From the NCBI RefSeq assembly GCF_004745505.1, contig NZ_RKLX01000001.1:124001-188000 (forward strand): DNA of 64,000 bases, given 5' to 3'. This DNA is from Levilactobacillus suantsaiihabitans (GTDB lineage Bacteria > Bacillota > Bacilli > Lactobacillales > Lactobacillaceae). Both the position numbers and the translations under genes were made by a program. The stretch's first letter is position 1. Each line of letters begins with the position of its first letter. Of the stretch, positions 17,984-26,295 are shown piece by piece. Under the pieces are notes generated by a model that saw only the letters and a list, made by a program, of their open reading frames with translations, had not been told where the DNA came from and did not search any database.

Positions 17984-18082
17984 TTACACGGCAGAATGGT
18001 AGCGGTAAACTGGCGGAAAACCGCCCAGTCCCAGCCCCATGAAAGTACTGCTCAATAACAGATGCTTAATCAGTGGTCGCAT
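17984..18082 (-). CDS. Candidate 32-residue hydrophobic peptide
   Basis: Found by eye. ATG CGA CCA CTG ATT ... TAA encodes MRPLIKHLLLSS, then TFMGLGLGGF, then PPVYRYHSAV: basic N-terminus, hydrophobic core and an aromatic polar tail, the layout of short secreted or pheromone-type precursors. GAGGGGA lies 8 bases before the ATG. On the same strand TGGACT (18158-18153), 17 bases and TATGAT (18135-18130) form a promoter, and the terminator at 17932 follows directly. Having all four signals on 100-200 bases argues for a real gene; the coding call still rests on one sequence. Confidence 0.5.
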   Translation of the reverse strand: MRPLIKHLLLSSTFMGLGLGGFPPVYRYHSAV

Positions 18083-18129
18083 GTGTCTCTTCCCCTCTTC
18101 GATTGCCATCAACGACTAACAACAGCACC

Positions 18130-18158
18130 ATCATACTACTAACAGCAGGCTTAGTCCA
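18130..18158 (-). promoter_or_regulatory. Promoter of the 32-residue peptide gene
   Basis: TGGACT, 17-base spacer, TATGAT on the minus strand, about 48 bases upstream of the peptide ATG. Confidence 0.5.
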
Positions 18159-18266
18159 GCGTGTATATTATTAATGCAGTTATAATTATGCCACAACAAA
18201 TTTAATATTGGACCTCCCCATCCCAGTGGCGTATAGTATTCTCAATACATACGAGGAGGCCTTCTC

Positions 18267-18701
18267 ATGGACGTAGAAATTTTTTGGCAACAGTTTAAAA
18301 ACGCTCACCCAGAAGTCACGACTAATCATCACGACACCTATGCGTTTGGCAGTGACGCTGACGCTTTGGCTCACCTGGTCAAAATCGGTCGCAAGACAGC
18401 CACCACTTCGGCCCTCGAGCTGTACGAAGCCGACGAGCCGTTGCCCTACGTGGGGGAATATAACGTTATCTTAGACGGCCACGACCAGCCGGTGTGTATC
18501 ACCCAAACCAAGGTGACCGAGGTCGTTGCGTTTGATCAGGTCACCCAAGAACATGCCTATCACGAAGGTGAGAACGACCGGACTTTGACCAGCTGGCGGC
18601 AAGGCCACCGTGACTTTTTCACCGCGGAATATCAAGCCGTGGGGCGGACGTTTAACGAACAAATCCCCTGTCTTTGCGAGGTCTTTGAACGCGTGGATTA
18701 G
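18267..18701 (+). CDS. ASCH domain protein
   Basis: 144 residues with the ASCH-type pattern: an N-terminal helix, IGRKTATTSAL near 43-53 (the G-K-x-x-T element), GEYNVILDG near 65, QTKVTEVVAFDQV near 82 and WRQGHRDFF near 111. ASCH folds are PUA-like and expected to bind RNA or nucleotides; the true role of this group is not settled. GAGGAGG precedes the ATG. Single gene with a terminator. Confidence 0.85.
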   Translation: MDVEIFWQQFKNAHPEVTTNHHDTYAFGSDADALAHLVKIGRKTATTSALELYEADEPLPYVGEYNVILDGHDQPVCITQTKVTEVVAFDQVTQEHAYHEGENDRTLTSWRQGHRDFFTAEYQAVGRTFNEQIPCLCEVFERVD

Positions 18702-18707
18702 CGGCAG

Positions 18708-18750
18708 TAAAAAGGAGCGGATCTCTTGTGTGGAGGTTCGTTCCTTTTTA
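18708..18750. terminator. Bidirectional terminator between ASCH and DHA2 genes
   Basis: AAAAAGGAGCGGATCT pairs with AGGTTCGTTCCTTTTT; T-run on plus for the ASCH gene and on minus for the convergent MFS gene. Confidence 0.85.
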
Positions 18751-18762
18751 ATGGTTACCATT

Positions 18763-20175
18763 TTAGGCTTGTTGTTTCCGCCCATCGCGCAACATGGCCG
18801 CGAAGATCCAGCCGACCACGGCGACGGCCAAGAAGGTGACGAAGACGGCGTGGTAGCCGGCCAAATTAGCGGCGGCGTGACCCGCGACCTTAAGGTGATC
18901 AGCCGTGACCATCGCAAGAATCAACGTGGCGACGGCGACCCCGGTCGACCCTAAGATCTGCCGAACAGTCGTAATGACCGCCGTCCCGTGGGAGATCAGT
19001 TGGTCGGGCAAGGAATTGGCACCTAACGTGACCGCTGGCATCATGACGAAGGCATTGCCGCCCTCAATCAAAGCGGCCGTAAGAATCATCGCCACTAAAG
19101 ACTGTTGACTGGTGACCAGGGTCAGCCACAGCCAGCCCAAGACGATCATGGTCATCCCCGTCAACATGGTGGCCTTAAAGCCAATCTTGTCGGCTAATTT
19201 CCCAGTCAACGGATTCAACAGACTCAAGACGACCGCCCCGGGAACCAGTGCCATCCCGGAAGCAAATGGCGAAATGCCTAAGACTCCCTGATAGTACAAC
19301 GGGAAGATGATGGTGACGACGATCAGGGCGATGTAAGATGCCCCCGTCAACAGGACGGCCAGATCGAAGTTAAACGTCTTCAAGACCCGTAGATCCAGTA
19401 ACGGCGTCGCCACGTGAAATTGCCGGTAAACGAAGTAGGCCACGGCCAAGAGACTAACGGCCAGCAGCGCCCCCATGGCCCCCCAGTTCACGGCCGTCTT
19501 GCCGATTTGGTTGACCACGTAGAGAATCCCGATGAAGCCGACACTACTGAGGACGGACCAGTAATCCAAGTGCGCCTTGTGTTGCGGCATCACGTCCTTG
19601 ACCGTCTTTAACGCAATCACGAAGACCACAGTGATGATGACCATGAAGACCACGAACAGCCCTTGCCAAGTCGTGTAACGCAAGACGATTCCCGAGATGA
19701 TGGGACCGACCGCTAACGCCGAGCCCATGACCAGGCCAGCGAAGCCCATGACACTACCCCGCTGTGCTTCTGGCGTGATTCGCAACATGACCGTCTGGTA
19801 GGACGGAAACATGATGCCGACCGCCATGGCCTCCATCACCCGTCCCAGCATCATCAGCGGAAAGCTGGTCGCCAGGTAAATGATGAACGTGCCGACGTCA
19901 AACAACGCCAGGACGCTTACAAACAAGACTGGAAAGCGGATATTATTTAACAACCAGGGACTGACTGGCATCATGACCACCATCACCAGCATGAAGCCGG
20001 TGGTCAGCCACTGGACCGTCGACGCCGGCACGTTAAAGTACTTCATTAACGTCGGGTACGCGGTCGATAGCGATGATTGACTGATGGACATGGTGAACGT
20101 CCCCGCTAGCAACGTCCAGATAAAGGCCAGGTGGCTGTAAGGCCGCCCCTGTAAATCGATTGGCTGTTCTGCCAT
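18763..20175 (-). CDS. MFS drug exporter, DHA2 (EmrB/QacA) family
   Basis: 470 residues with about 14 hydrophobic segments, the DHA2 number. It carries WLTTGFMLVMVVMMPVSPWL (TM2 region), GRVMEAMAVGIMFP (motif C-like area) and GALTGKLADKIG-type loop (here NPLTGKLADKIGFKA). Family members export cationic dyes, drugs or bile-like compounds by proton antiport; the substrate here is unknown. The ATG at 20175 (MAEQPIDLQG) has GAGGAG 8 bases upstream. No regulator gene is directly next to it. Confidence 0.9.
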   Translation of the reverse strand: MAEQPIDLQGRPYSHLAFIWTLLAGTFTMSISQSSLSTAYPTLMKYFNVPASTVQWLTTGFMLVMVVMMPVSPWLLNNIRFPVLFVSVLALFDVGTFIIYLATSFPLMMLGRVMEAMAVGIMFPSYQTVMLRITPEAQRGSVMGFAGLVMGSALAVGPIISGIVLRYTTWQGLFVVFMVIITVVFVIALKTVKDVMPQHKAHLDYWSVLSSVGFIGILYVVNQIGKTAVNWGAMGALLAVSLLAVAYFVYRQFHVATPLLDLRVLKTFNFDLAVLLTGASYIALIVVTIIFPLYYQGVLGISPFASGMALVPGAVVLSLLNPLTGKLADKIGFKATMLTGMTMIVLGWLWLTLVTSQQSLVAMILTAALIEGGNAFVMMPAVTLGANSLPDQLISHGTAVITTVRQILGSTGVAVATLILAMVTADHLKVAGHAAANLAGYHAVFVTFLAVAVVGWIFAAMLRDGRKQQA

Positions 20176-20364
20176 GTAACTCACTCCTCATTCCCACTTT
20201 AGAAACATTATTAACTGACTTCTATCCTAGTCCTTTTCCGCGTCGCTGTAAACCAAACGCACGCCACCTGTTGAACGAAGTTACTTATTGGGCAATCTTT
20301 GTTACAATAGGGTTAATCACCGCAGCACTCGTTGCGAACTACGGAAAGAATTGAGGGCAAAACC

Positions 20365-20538
20365 ATGGACTTAGTAGCATATTTAACCGATGAAATCGAG
20401 TTTCTCACGGAACAAATGGACCGGGCCAAGCAGGAAAAAGACAACGCCATGAATTTCTTGTGCGATGCCCGGATCACGGAAGCCAAACGCATCTTAGACC
20501 AGGTCAACGCCGGTAAGATTACCAGCCTGAAGGCCTAG
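20365..20538 (+). CDS. Small helical protein, unknown
   Basis: 57 residues, MDLVAYLTDEIEFLTEQ then a Lys/Asp-rich helix and KRILDQVNAGKI. It is predicted to be a single charged alpha-helical or coiled-coil protein; no family recognised. GAGGG lies 7 bases before the ATG, a TACAAT -10 lies near 20303, and a terminator follows the stop, so it is a complete single-gene unit. Confidence 0.75.
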   Translation: MDLVAYLTDEIEFLTEQMDRAKQEKDNAMNFLCDARITEAKRILDQVNAGKITSLKA

Positions 20539-20550
20539 TTTTTTAAGCCG

Positions 20551-20577
20551 AGCGCCAGGGTGTGCTGGGCTTTTTTG
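20551..20577 (+). terminator. Terminator after the 57-residue protein
   Basis: AGCGCCAG / CTGGGCT with loop GGTGTG and a TTTTTT tail. Confidence 0.8.
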
Positions 20578-20679
20578 CTGGGAGATTGCCTCGCGACGAA
20601 AAGTTTTGACCCAGTCATTCGCCGAACGGGGAAAATAGGTGTACATTAGAAGTAGTTAAAAATTTTAGGAGGTCACACA

Positions 20680-21474
20680 TTGATTACAATTAAATCAGAC
20701 CGTGAAATTAAAAAAATGGCGGAGTCCGGTGCCGTTTTAGCTGGTGTCCACAAGGGCTTACGGGACATCATCAAACCTGGTATCTCCAGCTGGGAAATCG
20801 AACGTTTCGCCAATAAATATATTGCAGAACATGGCGCTACGCCTTCCGAAAAGGGCTTCGAAGGCTACAAATACGCCACTTGCGTCAGCGTGAACGATGA
20901 AGTCGCCCACGCCATCCCCCGCAAGGAACTGTTGTTAAAGGAAGGCGACATCGTGGCCGTGGACATGACGGTCAACCTGGATGGCTTTGAAAGCGACTCT
21001 TGCTGGACCTACGCGGTAGGCAAGATCAGTCCGGAAGCCCAACACCTGATGGACGTCACCAAGAAGTCCTTGTACCTGGGCATCGACCAAGCCGTTGTCG
21101 GCAACCGTATCGGTGACATTGGCCACGCCATCCAAGCCTACACCGAAGGCCAAGAACACATGGGTGACGTTCGCGAATTGATTGGTCACGGCATTCAACC
21201 GACCATGCACGAACAACCTAACGTCCCAAACTACGGGGAAGCTGGCAAGGGGCTGCGGTTACGCGCCGGCATGACCATCACCATCGAACCCATGATCAAC
21301 CTGGGAACCTGGGAAATCGCTTCTCGGGAAACGGCCGACAAATCCTGGGAATACTACGTCACGGCTGATGGCTCACTGTCCGCACAATACGAACACACGC
21401 TGGTCATCACGGATGACGGTCCCAAGATCTTGACCTCCCAAGGCGACGAGATCGACAAGAAGTACCTGCTGTAA
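20680..21474 (+). CDS. map: Methionine aminopeptidase, type I
   Basis: 264 residues. The five metal ligands of the pita-bread fold are present: D95, D106, H170, E203, E238, with substrate His77. It removes the initiator Met from nascent proteins and is usually essential. The start codon is TTG, fixed by AGGAGG 8 bases upstream; no ATG lies near that site. Single gene ended by a terminator. Confidence 0.97.
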   Translation: MITIKSDREIKKMAESGAVLAGVHKGLRDIIKPGISSWEIERFANKYIAEHGATPSEKGFEGYKYATCVSVNDEVAHAIPRKELLLKEGDIVAVDMTVNLDGFESDSCWTYAVGKISPEAQHLMDVTKKSLYLGIDQAVVGNRIGDIGHAIQAYTEGQEHMGDVRELIGHGIQPTMHEQPNVPNYGEAGKGLRLRAGMTITIEPMINLGTWEIASRETADKSWEYYVTADGSLSAQYEHTLVITDDGPKILTSQGDEIDKKYLL

Positions 21475-21485
21475 AACTTAACCAT

Positions 21486-21520
21486 TGGCGCCAGGATTTG
21501 GTTCATTTCCTGGCGCTTTT
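21486..21520 (+). terminator. Terminator after map
   Basis: GCGCCAGG / CCTGGCGC with a 13-base loop and TTTTGTTTT tail. Confidence 0.87.
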
Positions 21521-21564
21521 GTTTTACACTGAGGGTTAGTAGACAAAAATCAGCTAGAAAGCAG

Positions 21565-21625
21565 GGTCACCCTGGCTGCCTCCGGCAAGTTGACGTTTAT
21601 CAGCAACACTGTATTGGTCGAAAGC
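21565..21625 (+). repeat. Right-end fragment of element A
   Basis: CCCTGGCTGCCTCCGGCAAG (from 21570) followed by GTTGACGTTTATCA and an ACTGTATTGGTCG stretch matches the right end and flank of the copies at 32718 and 22942; the left part is missing. Confidence 0.7.
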
Positions 21626-21711
21626 CAGCTGACAACCACTAATTCTAGCCGTTTTTTTGATTCTCAACCTTTAGCTGCACACTAAACCTAACTTACCTAG
21701 GGGGCATCACC

Positions 21712-22428
21712 ATGACTTTAACCAATCACACACCGGAAGACACGGTGCAAGATATTTTTAACCGCATCGCACCACAATACGACCAAATGAATAGCGTCAT
21801 CAGTCTGGGGACCCACCGGCTCTGGCGTCAACAGGTCATGCGCGCCATGACGCTTCACGCCGGCGACTTTGCCTTGGACCTGTGCTGTGGCACTGGCGAT
21901 TGGACCCTGGCCTTGGCAAAGGCAGTCGGTCCCCGCGGTCACGTGGTGGGATTGGACTTTAGTCACGTCATGTTGCGCGAGGCCGACCGCAAAGTCCGCG
22001 CCGCTGACCTGGCCAACCGCATCACCCTCCGTCAAGGTGACGCCATGCACCTACCTTACCCGGATAACCACTTCAACGTCGTCACGATTGGCTTTGGCCT
22101 GCGCAACGTGCCGGACGCCAACCAGGTCCTACGCGAAATGGCCCGGGTGGTCAAGCCTGGCGGTCAGGTCGTGTGCCTGGAAACGTCACAGCCGACCAAT
22201 CCCGTGATTCACGCCGGCTGGCAAGTGTACTTCGGCCACGTGGTCCCTCTGATGGGACGCTTGGCCCATCACTATCAGGCCTACAACTACCTCCAACAGT
22301 CCACGCACCGTTTCGTGTCCGTGCGTGAACTGGCGGACATGTTCGCAGCGGCAGGGTTATCCCAGGTCCACTACCAACAATTCAACCTGGGCGCTGCGGC
22401 CGTACACTTCGGCGTTAAACCGTACTAA
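21712..22428 (+). CDS. menG: Demethylmenaquinone methyltransferase
   Basis: 238 residues, UbiE/MenG family. SAM motif I is DLCCGTGDWTLAL near 56-68, with LDFSHVMLREA (motif post I), GDAMHLPYPDNHFN and GLRNVPDA as family hallmarks. It methylates demethylmenaquinone, or in strains lacking quinone synthesis may be a relic. No other men gene is in the window. ATG start preceded by TAGGGGG. Downstream lies a stem GTTCTTAA/TTAAGAAC (22552-22576) without a clear T-run. Confidence 0.93.
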   Translation: MTLTNHTPEDTVQDIFNRIAPQYDQMNSVISLGTHRLWRQQVMRAMTLHAGDFALDLCCGTGDWTLALAKAVGPRGHVVGLDFSHVMLREADRKVRAADLANRITLRQGDAMHLPYPDNHFNVVTIGFGLRNVPDANQVLREMARVVKPGGQVVCLETSQPTNPVIHAGWQVYFGHVVPLMGRLAHHYQAYNYLQQSTHRFVSVRELADMFAAAGLSQVHYQQFNLGAAAVHFGVKPY

Positions 22429-22636
22429 CCACGTCCACTGGGCTGATTGCCTGGCGTTCGCTAAATTGACGCGTGACAGACAGCGCCGTTCGTTAGATCC
22501 CCATACAGTTACTAACGAAATGAAATCGCTTTTTGTGACCCCCATTATTCGGTTCTTAACCTTTTCTTTAAGAACTGAGGGGTGAGAGATAAAAATCAGT
22601 CGTTTACAGCTTCGTAGTTCAAGCTGGCCGCCTACC

Positions 22637-22837
22637 GTTCGCCAAATGGGGTGGAACGGGTCGAGCCAAAAGGCGGTCTCGACGCCTCGCCTTGAGCCGA
22701 AGAACACGTCTCAAAGTGGCCTCATGGTCGAAACATGCGCCAACAGGCAACTGGTTCCGCCTAACACCGTTAATGCTCGCCAGTTAACCGCCTGTCGTCA
22801 CACTCTTTTTAAGCGGCTGAACCCATATTTGGCGAAC
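22637..22837 (+). repeat. Element B, copy 1 (plus orientation)
   Basis: About 201 bases bounded by inverted ends GTTCGCCAAAT...GGG and CCCATATTTGGCGAAC. Inside are CCTTGAG...CTCAAAG and CAACAGGCAACTGG...CCAGTTAACCGCCTGT helices. Reading frames crossing it are by-products of the repeat. Between menG and the HTH-TPR gene. Confidence 0.8.
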
Positions 22838-22941
22838 TCTCGGCTACGGTAGTACGTGTTAGTAACAATTATCTTAACCCCAGATAGGAGTTACATTGAT
22901 GACTAGTCTTTCATTAACACAGTGTTACTGATAACTGCCAA

Positions 22942-23134
22942 CTTGCCGGAGGCAGCCAGGGTGGAGCCAGCTGTGTCGGCGGTGTTGGCTGAGGTTTTTT
23001 CTCAGCCTACAGCGCGGGACGACTTGAGAGACTGACGGATTTTGTCAGGCTTTCAAGCGAACCGGAAGACCGCTCCTCAGGCTGGAGGTGTTCCCCAGAG
23101 CAGGCGGAACCCTGGCTGACGTAGGCTCTGGTTT
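22942..23134 (-). repeat. Element A, copy 4 (minus orientation)
   Basis: On minus it runs from AAACCAG (23134) to TCCGGCAAG (22942). Terminal helix GCCAGGGT/ACCCTGGC; internal helix CTTG+CTGAC / GTCAG+CAAG, compensating relative to the other copies. Confidence 0.83.
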
Positions 23135-23214
23135 CACTAGTTTTAATGGACAAAATGCTGTCGTTTCGGGAAGTTAACGTATTGATTCATCTTTTACTCT
23201 TTAAAAAGTCAATT

Positions 23215-23258
23215 AAAAAAGCTCAGTGCCGGCACCTGCCAGGACTGAGTTTTTTTAG
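23215..23258 (-). terminator. Terminator after the HTH-TPR regulator
   Basis: ACTCAGTCCTGGC pairs with GCCGGCACTGAG on minus, followed by CTTTTTTAATT. The stem overlaps the last codon. Confidence 0.83.
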
Positions 23259-24106
23259 TCTTGCGGAAACGCCGCAATCTGTTTTAACAATTTTTCGTTG
23301 CTGTTCAACCGCGCAAAGGCCGCGGCATCCTGCAAGTCTTGCTTGATTTGGGCCGGTTCGCCCGCCTGTTGCTGGGCGTTGCGGGCCCGTTGGTACAGAA
23401 TCTTCGCCAGGTAATAGGTCACGTGGTAGCGAGCACACACGTCCACGCCGTAGTTCAACAGCTTGTCGCTAGCCTGTAAGTCACCAGTTTGCCCGTAGAA
23501 CTGACCGGTGTAGTAAATGATGTTCAGGGACCGCCAAATGCTGTGGTTGTTTTTGAAGGTCAGGTTGTGGATCTCGCCGGCCACCTTGTTGAAGTAAAAT
23601 TCCGCCCGAATGTGGTCGCCGTCCTGGTTGTACGCCACGCCCATCCCCGTGTAGGCCAACAGGGAGTACATGGAGTGATGACCCTCATCAAAGCGGTTCA
23701 AGATTTGCGAGAAGTCGTAGAGTGCATCGGCAATCGCGCCGCCGTTCAACGCCGTGACGTAACCGCGGATGAAGTAGTAGCGCATCTGAAAGTTGAGCGT
23801 GCCATTGGCGGGATCGCCTAGCTTGTCGAGGCTGGCCTGAGCAGCGTCATACTCGCCCACCAGCAGCTGGAATTCCGCCTGTTCCAGGGCCTGGGAGCGC
23901 ACCGAGTCCTCATCATGGTTCAGGGGGAAGAGGTCATTTAGTGTCAATTCAAGCCGGTCACACAGTTGTAAGAGAATCTTGAGTGACGGGACCTTCCCGT
24001 TTCGTTCAAATTTACTCAATGTCGCTTGGGTACAAATTCCTTGCGCCAATTGGTCTTGGGACAGATGAAGTCGTTTTCGCGTTTCAATAAAGATATCAAT
24101 GTTCAT
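23255..24106 (-). CDS. HTH-TPR (Rgg/PlcR-type) transcriptional regulator
   Basis: 283 residues. An XRE-type HTH occupies residues 1-60 (RKRLHLSQDQLAQGICTQA then LSKFERNGKVPS), followed by helical repeats to the C-terminus as in RNPP regulators of the Rgg/PlcR group, many of which bind short peptides. The ATG at 24106 (MNIDIFIET) is preferred because AAGGGATGG lies 8 bases upstream; an earlier ATG overlaps that site. I see no peptide gene directly beside it. Its targets are unknown. Confidence 0.87.
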   Translation of the reverse strand: MNIDIFIETRKRLHLSQDQLAQGICTQATLSKFERNGKVPSLKILLQLCDRLELTLNDLFPLNHDEDSVRSQALEQAEFQLLVGEYDAAQASLDKLGDPANGTLNFQMRYYFIRGYVTALNGGAIADALYDFSQILNRFDEGHHSMYSLLAYTGMGVAYNQDGDHIRAEFYFNKVAGEIHNLTFKNNHSIWRSLNIIYYTGQFYGQTGDLQASDKLLNYGVDVCARYHVTYYLAKILYQRARNAQQQAGEPAQIKQDLQDAAAFARLNSNEKLLKQIAAFPQD

Positions 24107-24272
24107 GAATTGTGCCATCCCTTAAAATATTCTAGGTCAATTATAGCAATTAATGATGCGCAAGCCTAGCTGATTTCTGCCGAACTGAAGCGTTATCCCA
24201 AAACAGATGCGGAACCCGTCCGATGACCGTTTGCTCTAAAGAGCAGCTAGTCCAGGCCCACAATCACCCGCG

Positions 24273-24902
24273 CTACGCTTGCCACCCATGGTGTTCTCGG
24301 TCCCAATCGCGTTTGCGGCTGCCGGAAACGAACGGATTGCCGGCCACGATGTAGCGCAGGGGCCGCTCTTGCCAACTACCAGCGCTGACGCCGACGCGCG
24401 ACGTGGCCGCCACTGCTCTAGGGTGACGCGTGGCTTGTTCCGTGATCGTCAGATTGTTGGCGCCCAGCATGGTGCGGTTCAAGTCCTTCGATTGCAGGCC
24501 CAACGCCGCCGTTAATTTGCCCGGCCCATTGGTGATATCCGGGACGGGCTTGGCGCGATGCTGCTGCATGAGGGCCAGTCCTTGATGGGGTTCGATGCCC
24601 CGAATCAGGATTCCTTGTGGGGTCCCGGCCGCCTGGGTCGCTACGTCTAGCATGTAGTACCCGCGGAGGATGTAAATGTAAATGGTCCCCGGCGCATCGT
24701 ACAAGGCCGCATTGGCCGCAGTGTAGCGGCCGTTGAAGGCATGGGCCGCCGTATCCTGTTCACCCAAATAAGCCTCAGCCTCAACGATCCAGCCGCTCAT
24801 AGTCCCCGCAGGCGTCTGGTAGATCAATTCGTGGCCCAACAAGTCCTGGGCAATCTGGGCCGTCGGGCGGCCGGTAAAGAAGTCAGCTAAGGTGGTAGTC
24901 AT
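24273..24902 (-). CDS. mpg: 3-methyladenine DNA glycosylase (AAG/MPG family)
   Basis: 209 residues. Family landmarks are LIYQTPAGTMSGWIVEAEAY (with the catalytic Glu in VEAEAYLG), DTAAHAFNGRYTAAN, GTIYIYILRGYYMLDV and NGPGKLTAALG. It excises alkylated purines in base excision repair. Start taken as the ATG reading MTTTLADFF; the frame is open eight codons farther up but without a ribosome binding site. The next gene is divergent. Confidence 0.93.
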   Translation of the reverse strand: MTTTLADFFTGRPTAQIAQDLLGHELIYQTPAGTMSGWIVEAEAYLGEQDTAAHAFNGRYTAANAALYDAPGTIYIYILRGYYMLDVATQAAGTPQGILIRGIEPHQGLALMQQHRAKPVPDITNGPGKLTAALGLQSKDLNRTMLGANNLTITEQATRHPRAVAATSRVGVSAGSWQERPLRYIVAGNPFVSGSRKRDWDREHHGWQA

Positions 24903-24959
24903 TGTTTTTTCTCGCTTCCCTTTCACTATGGTAGAATTGACTCATGGAGATGGTCAACT

Positions 24960-25352
24960 ATGGCAATTAAACTCGAACGTATTTACACAAAGCCCGCGGA
25001 TCTAGCCGGTTATCGCGTGTTGGTCGACCGCTTGTGGCCCCGCGGTATTTCTAAGGTCAACGCGCAACTGGCGTCCTGGGAAAAGGAAATGGGTCCGTCG
25101 ACGGAGCTGCGGAAATGGTTCAATCACGACCCCGAAAAGTTCCCCGCCTTTCAAGAAAAATACCTGGCGGAACTCGCAGCCAACCCAGCCTTACCGGATT
25201 TCTTAAACCTGGTGGCGACGCAGCTGGCTAAGCAAGACGTCATTTTCCTCTATGGCGCCAAAGATGAGACCCACAATCAGGCCGTCGTCTTAAAGGACCT
25301 GGTCCTCAAGCGTCTGGCTGACCGAGTGCCCGCAGAACGGCTGGCAGACTGA
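24960..25352 (+). CDS. DUF488 family protein
   Basis: 130 residues with the DUF488/YeaO pattern: RIYTKPADLAGYRVLVDRLW, PRGISK, then DPEKFPAFQEKYLAEL and a C-terminal LLYGAKD-like segment (FLYGAKDETHN). Function not established for the family. GGAGATGG lies before the ATG. Its 3' end overlaps the convergent HAD gene by 47 bases. Confidence 0.88.
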   Translation: MAIKLERIYTKPADLAGYRVLVDRLWPRGISKVNAQLASWEKEMGPSTELRKWFNHDPEKFPAFQEKYLAELAANPALPDFLNLVATQLAKQDVIFLYGAKDETHNQAVVLKDLVLKRLADRVPAERLAD

Positions 25353-25983
25353 GGTCCCGCGTACTGGCCAACTGTGCGTCGGCCCCCGGTAGCGGGTCAA
25401 CGTTAATGGCCACGGTCAGGCACCCGGCCGTCTTAGCGGCTTGCACGCCAGTCACGGTGTCTTCCAAGGCCACGCAATGCGTCGGGGCCAACCGCAACAA
25501 CCGTGCGGCCGCCAAATACACGTCGGGAGCCGGCTTGCTGGCCTTTAAGCTACCGGCCGCCACGATGTGGGGAAAGTAGTCGGTCAACTGGAGACGCGCA
25601 ATCTCGGCCGGCGCATTGGTCGAAGCTGACGCCAAGGCCATGGGGTAGCCCGCGGCCACCAATTCGTCCAAAAAGGCGGTGACGCCCGGCAAGCGATTGG
25701 CCGGCGTCATGGCCGCGACGTATTGGCGGTACAGGTCGTTTTCGTGATCGGTGATGGCTTTCATCTGCGCCGCATCGAACGCCCCTTGGCGATTGGCCGA
25801 GGCCAGAATCGTTTGTAGCGACCCCAACCGGCTCATCCCCGGCAACACCTCCGCCAAAACCGTGGTCCACGGAATGTGCAATTCCGCAGCGATGGCTCGC
25901 CAGGAGGCTAAATGATACTGCCAGGAGTCGGCAATGACCCCATGCAGGTCGAACAAGAATCCTTGAATCTTAGACGTGGGCAT
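25306..25983 (-). CDS. pgmB: Beta-phosphoglucomutase-like HAD protein
   Basis: 225 residues with the beta-PGM architecture: cap domain after motif I, SASTNA near 113, KASKPAPDVY near 143 and LEDTVTGVQAA near 168. Motif I reads FDLHGVIADS: the nucleophile Asp is present but the second Asp (the general acid/base of beta-PGM) is His, codon CAT at 25944-25942. So mutase activity is doubtful, or the protein does another reaction on a sugar phosphate. No maltose phosphorylase gene lies nearby. Its end overlaps the DUF488 gene. Confidence 0.78.
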   Translation of the reverse strand: MPTSKIQGFLFDLHGVIADSWQYHLASWRAIAAELHIPWTTVLAEVLPGMSRLGSLQTILASANRQGAFDAAQMKAITDHENDLYRQYVAAMTPANRLPGVTAFLDELVAAGYPMALASASTNAPAEIARLQLTDYFPHIVAAGSLKASKPAPDVYLAAARLLRLAPTHCVALEDTVTGVQAAKTAGCLTVAINVDPLPGADAQLASTRDLSLPAVLRALGQPDA

Positions 25984-26099
25984 GCGCGTTTCCCCCTCTA
26001 ATGGTTAAATGAATGCCTTAATTATACCACGCGTACCGTGGTGACTGGCGCCTGGGCGTAACCTGCCTGGGCGCTTTTTGGTTGCGCAAATTGACAGTA

Positions 26100-26215
26100 A
26101 CAAAAAAGTTTGGGACAGACAAAGCCGCCCAAACTCTCTGTGCGCCATCCTTAAATGGCTGAAACGTGGGCCCCCAGGCAACTGGTTCCGTTTAAACCAG
26201 CTAACCACCTGGCCC
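26100..26215 (+). repeat. Degenerate element B copy
   Basis: GGCTGAAACGTGGGCC then CAGGCAACTGGTTCCG and CTAACCACCTGG align with the 3' half of element B but with many changes. A GC-rich hairpin with a TTTTT tail (26047-26079) precedes it; its owner is unclear. Confidence 0.5.
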
Positions 26216-26295
26216 CTGCTTCCTGTATCACAAATTCAGCTAACCGAAGCGCGCGGCCTAATGCCAACAATGCTTGGTCAGATTTTCGGATGCAC

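Noticed and set aside
22646-22852. Plus-strand frame in element B, also read from copies at 32923, 41877 and 49814 (shared ETCANRQLVP segment)
   Set aside because: Same reasoning: repeat DNA, frames broken by indels, no start signals.
26047-26079. GC-rich hairpin with TTTTT as a terminator of the DUF488 gene
   Set aside because: It is 700 bases beyond the DUF488 stop, past the whole convergent HAD gene, so ownership cannot be supported.
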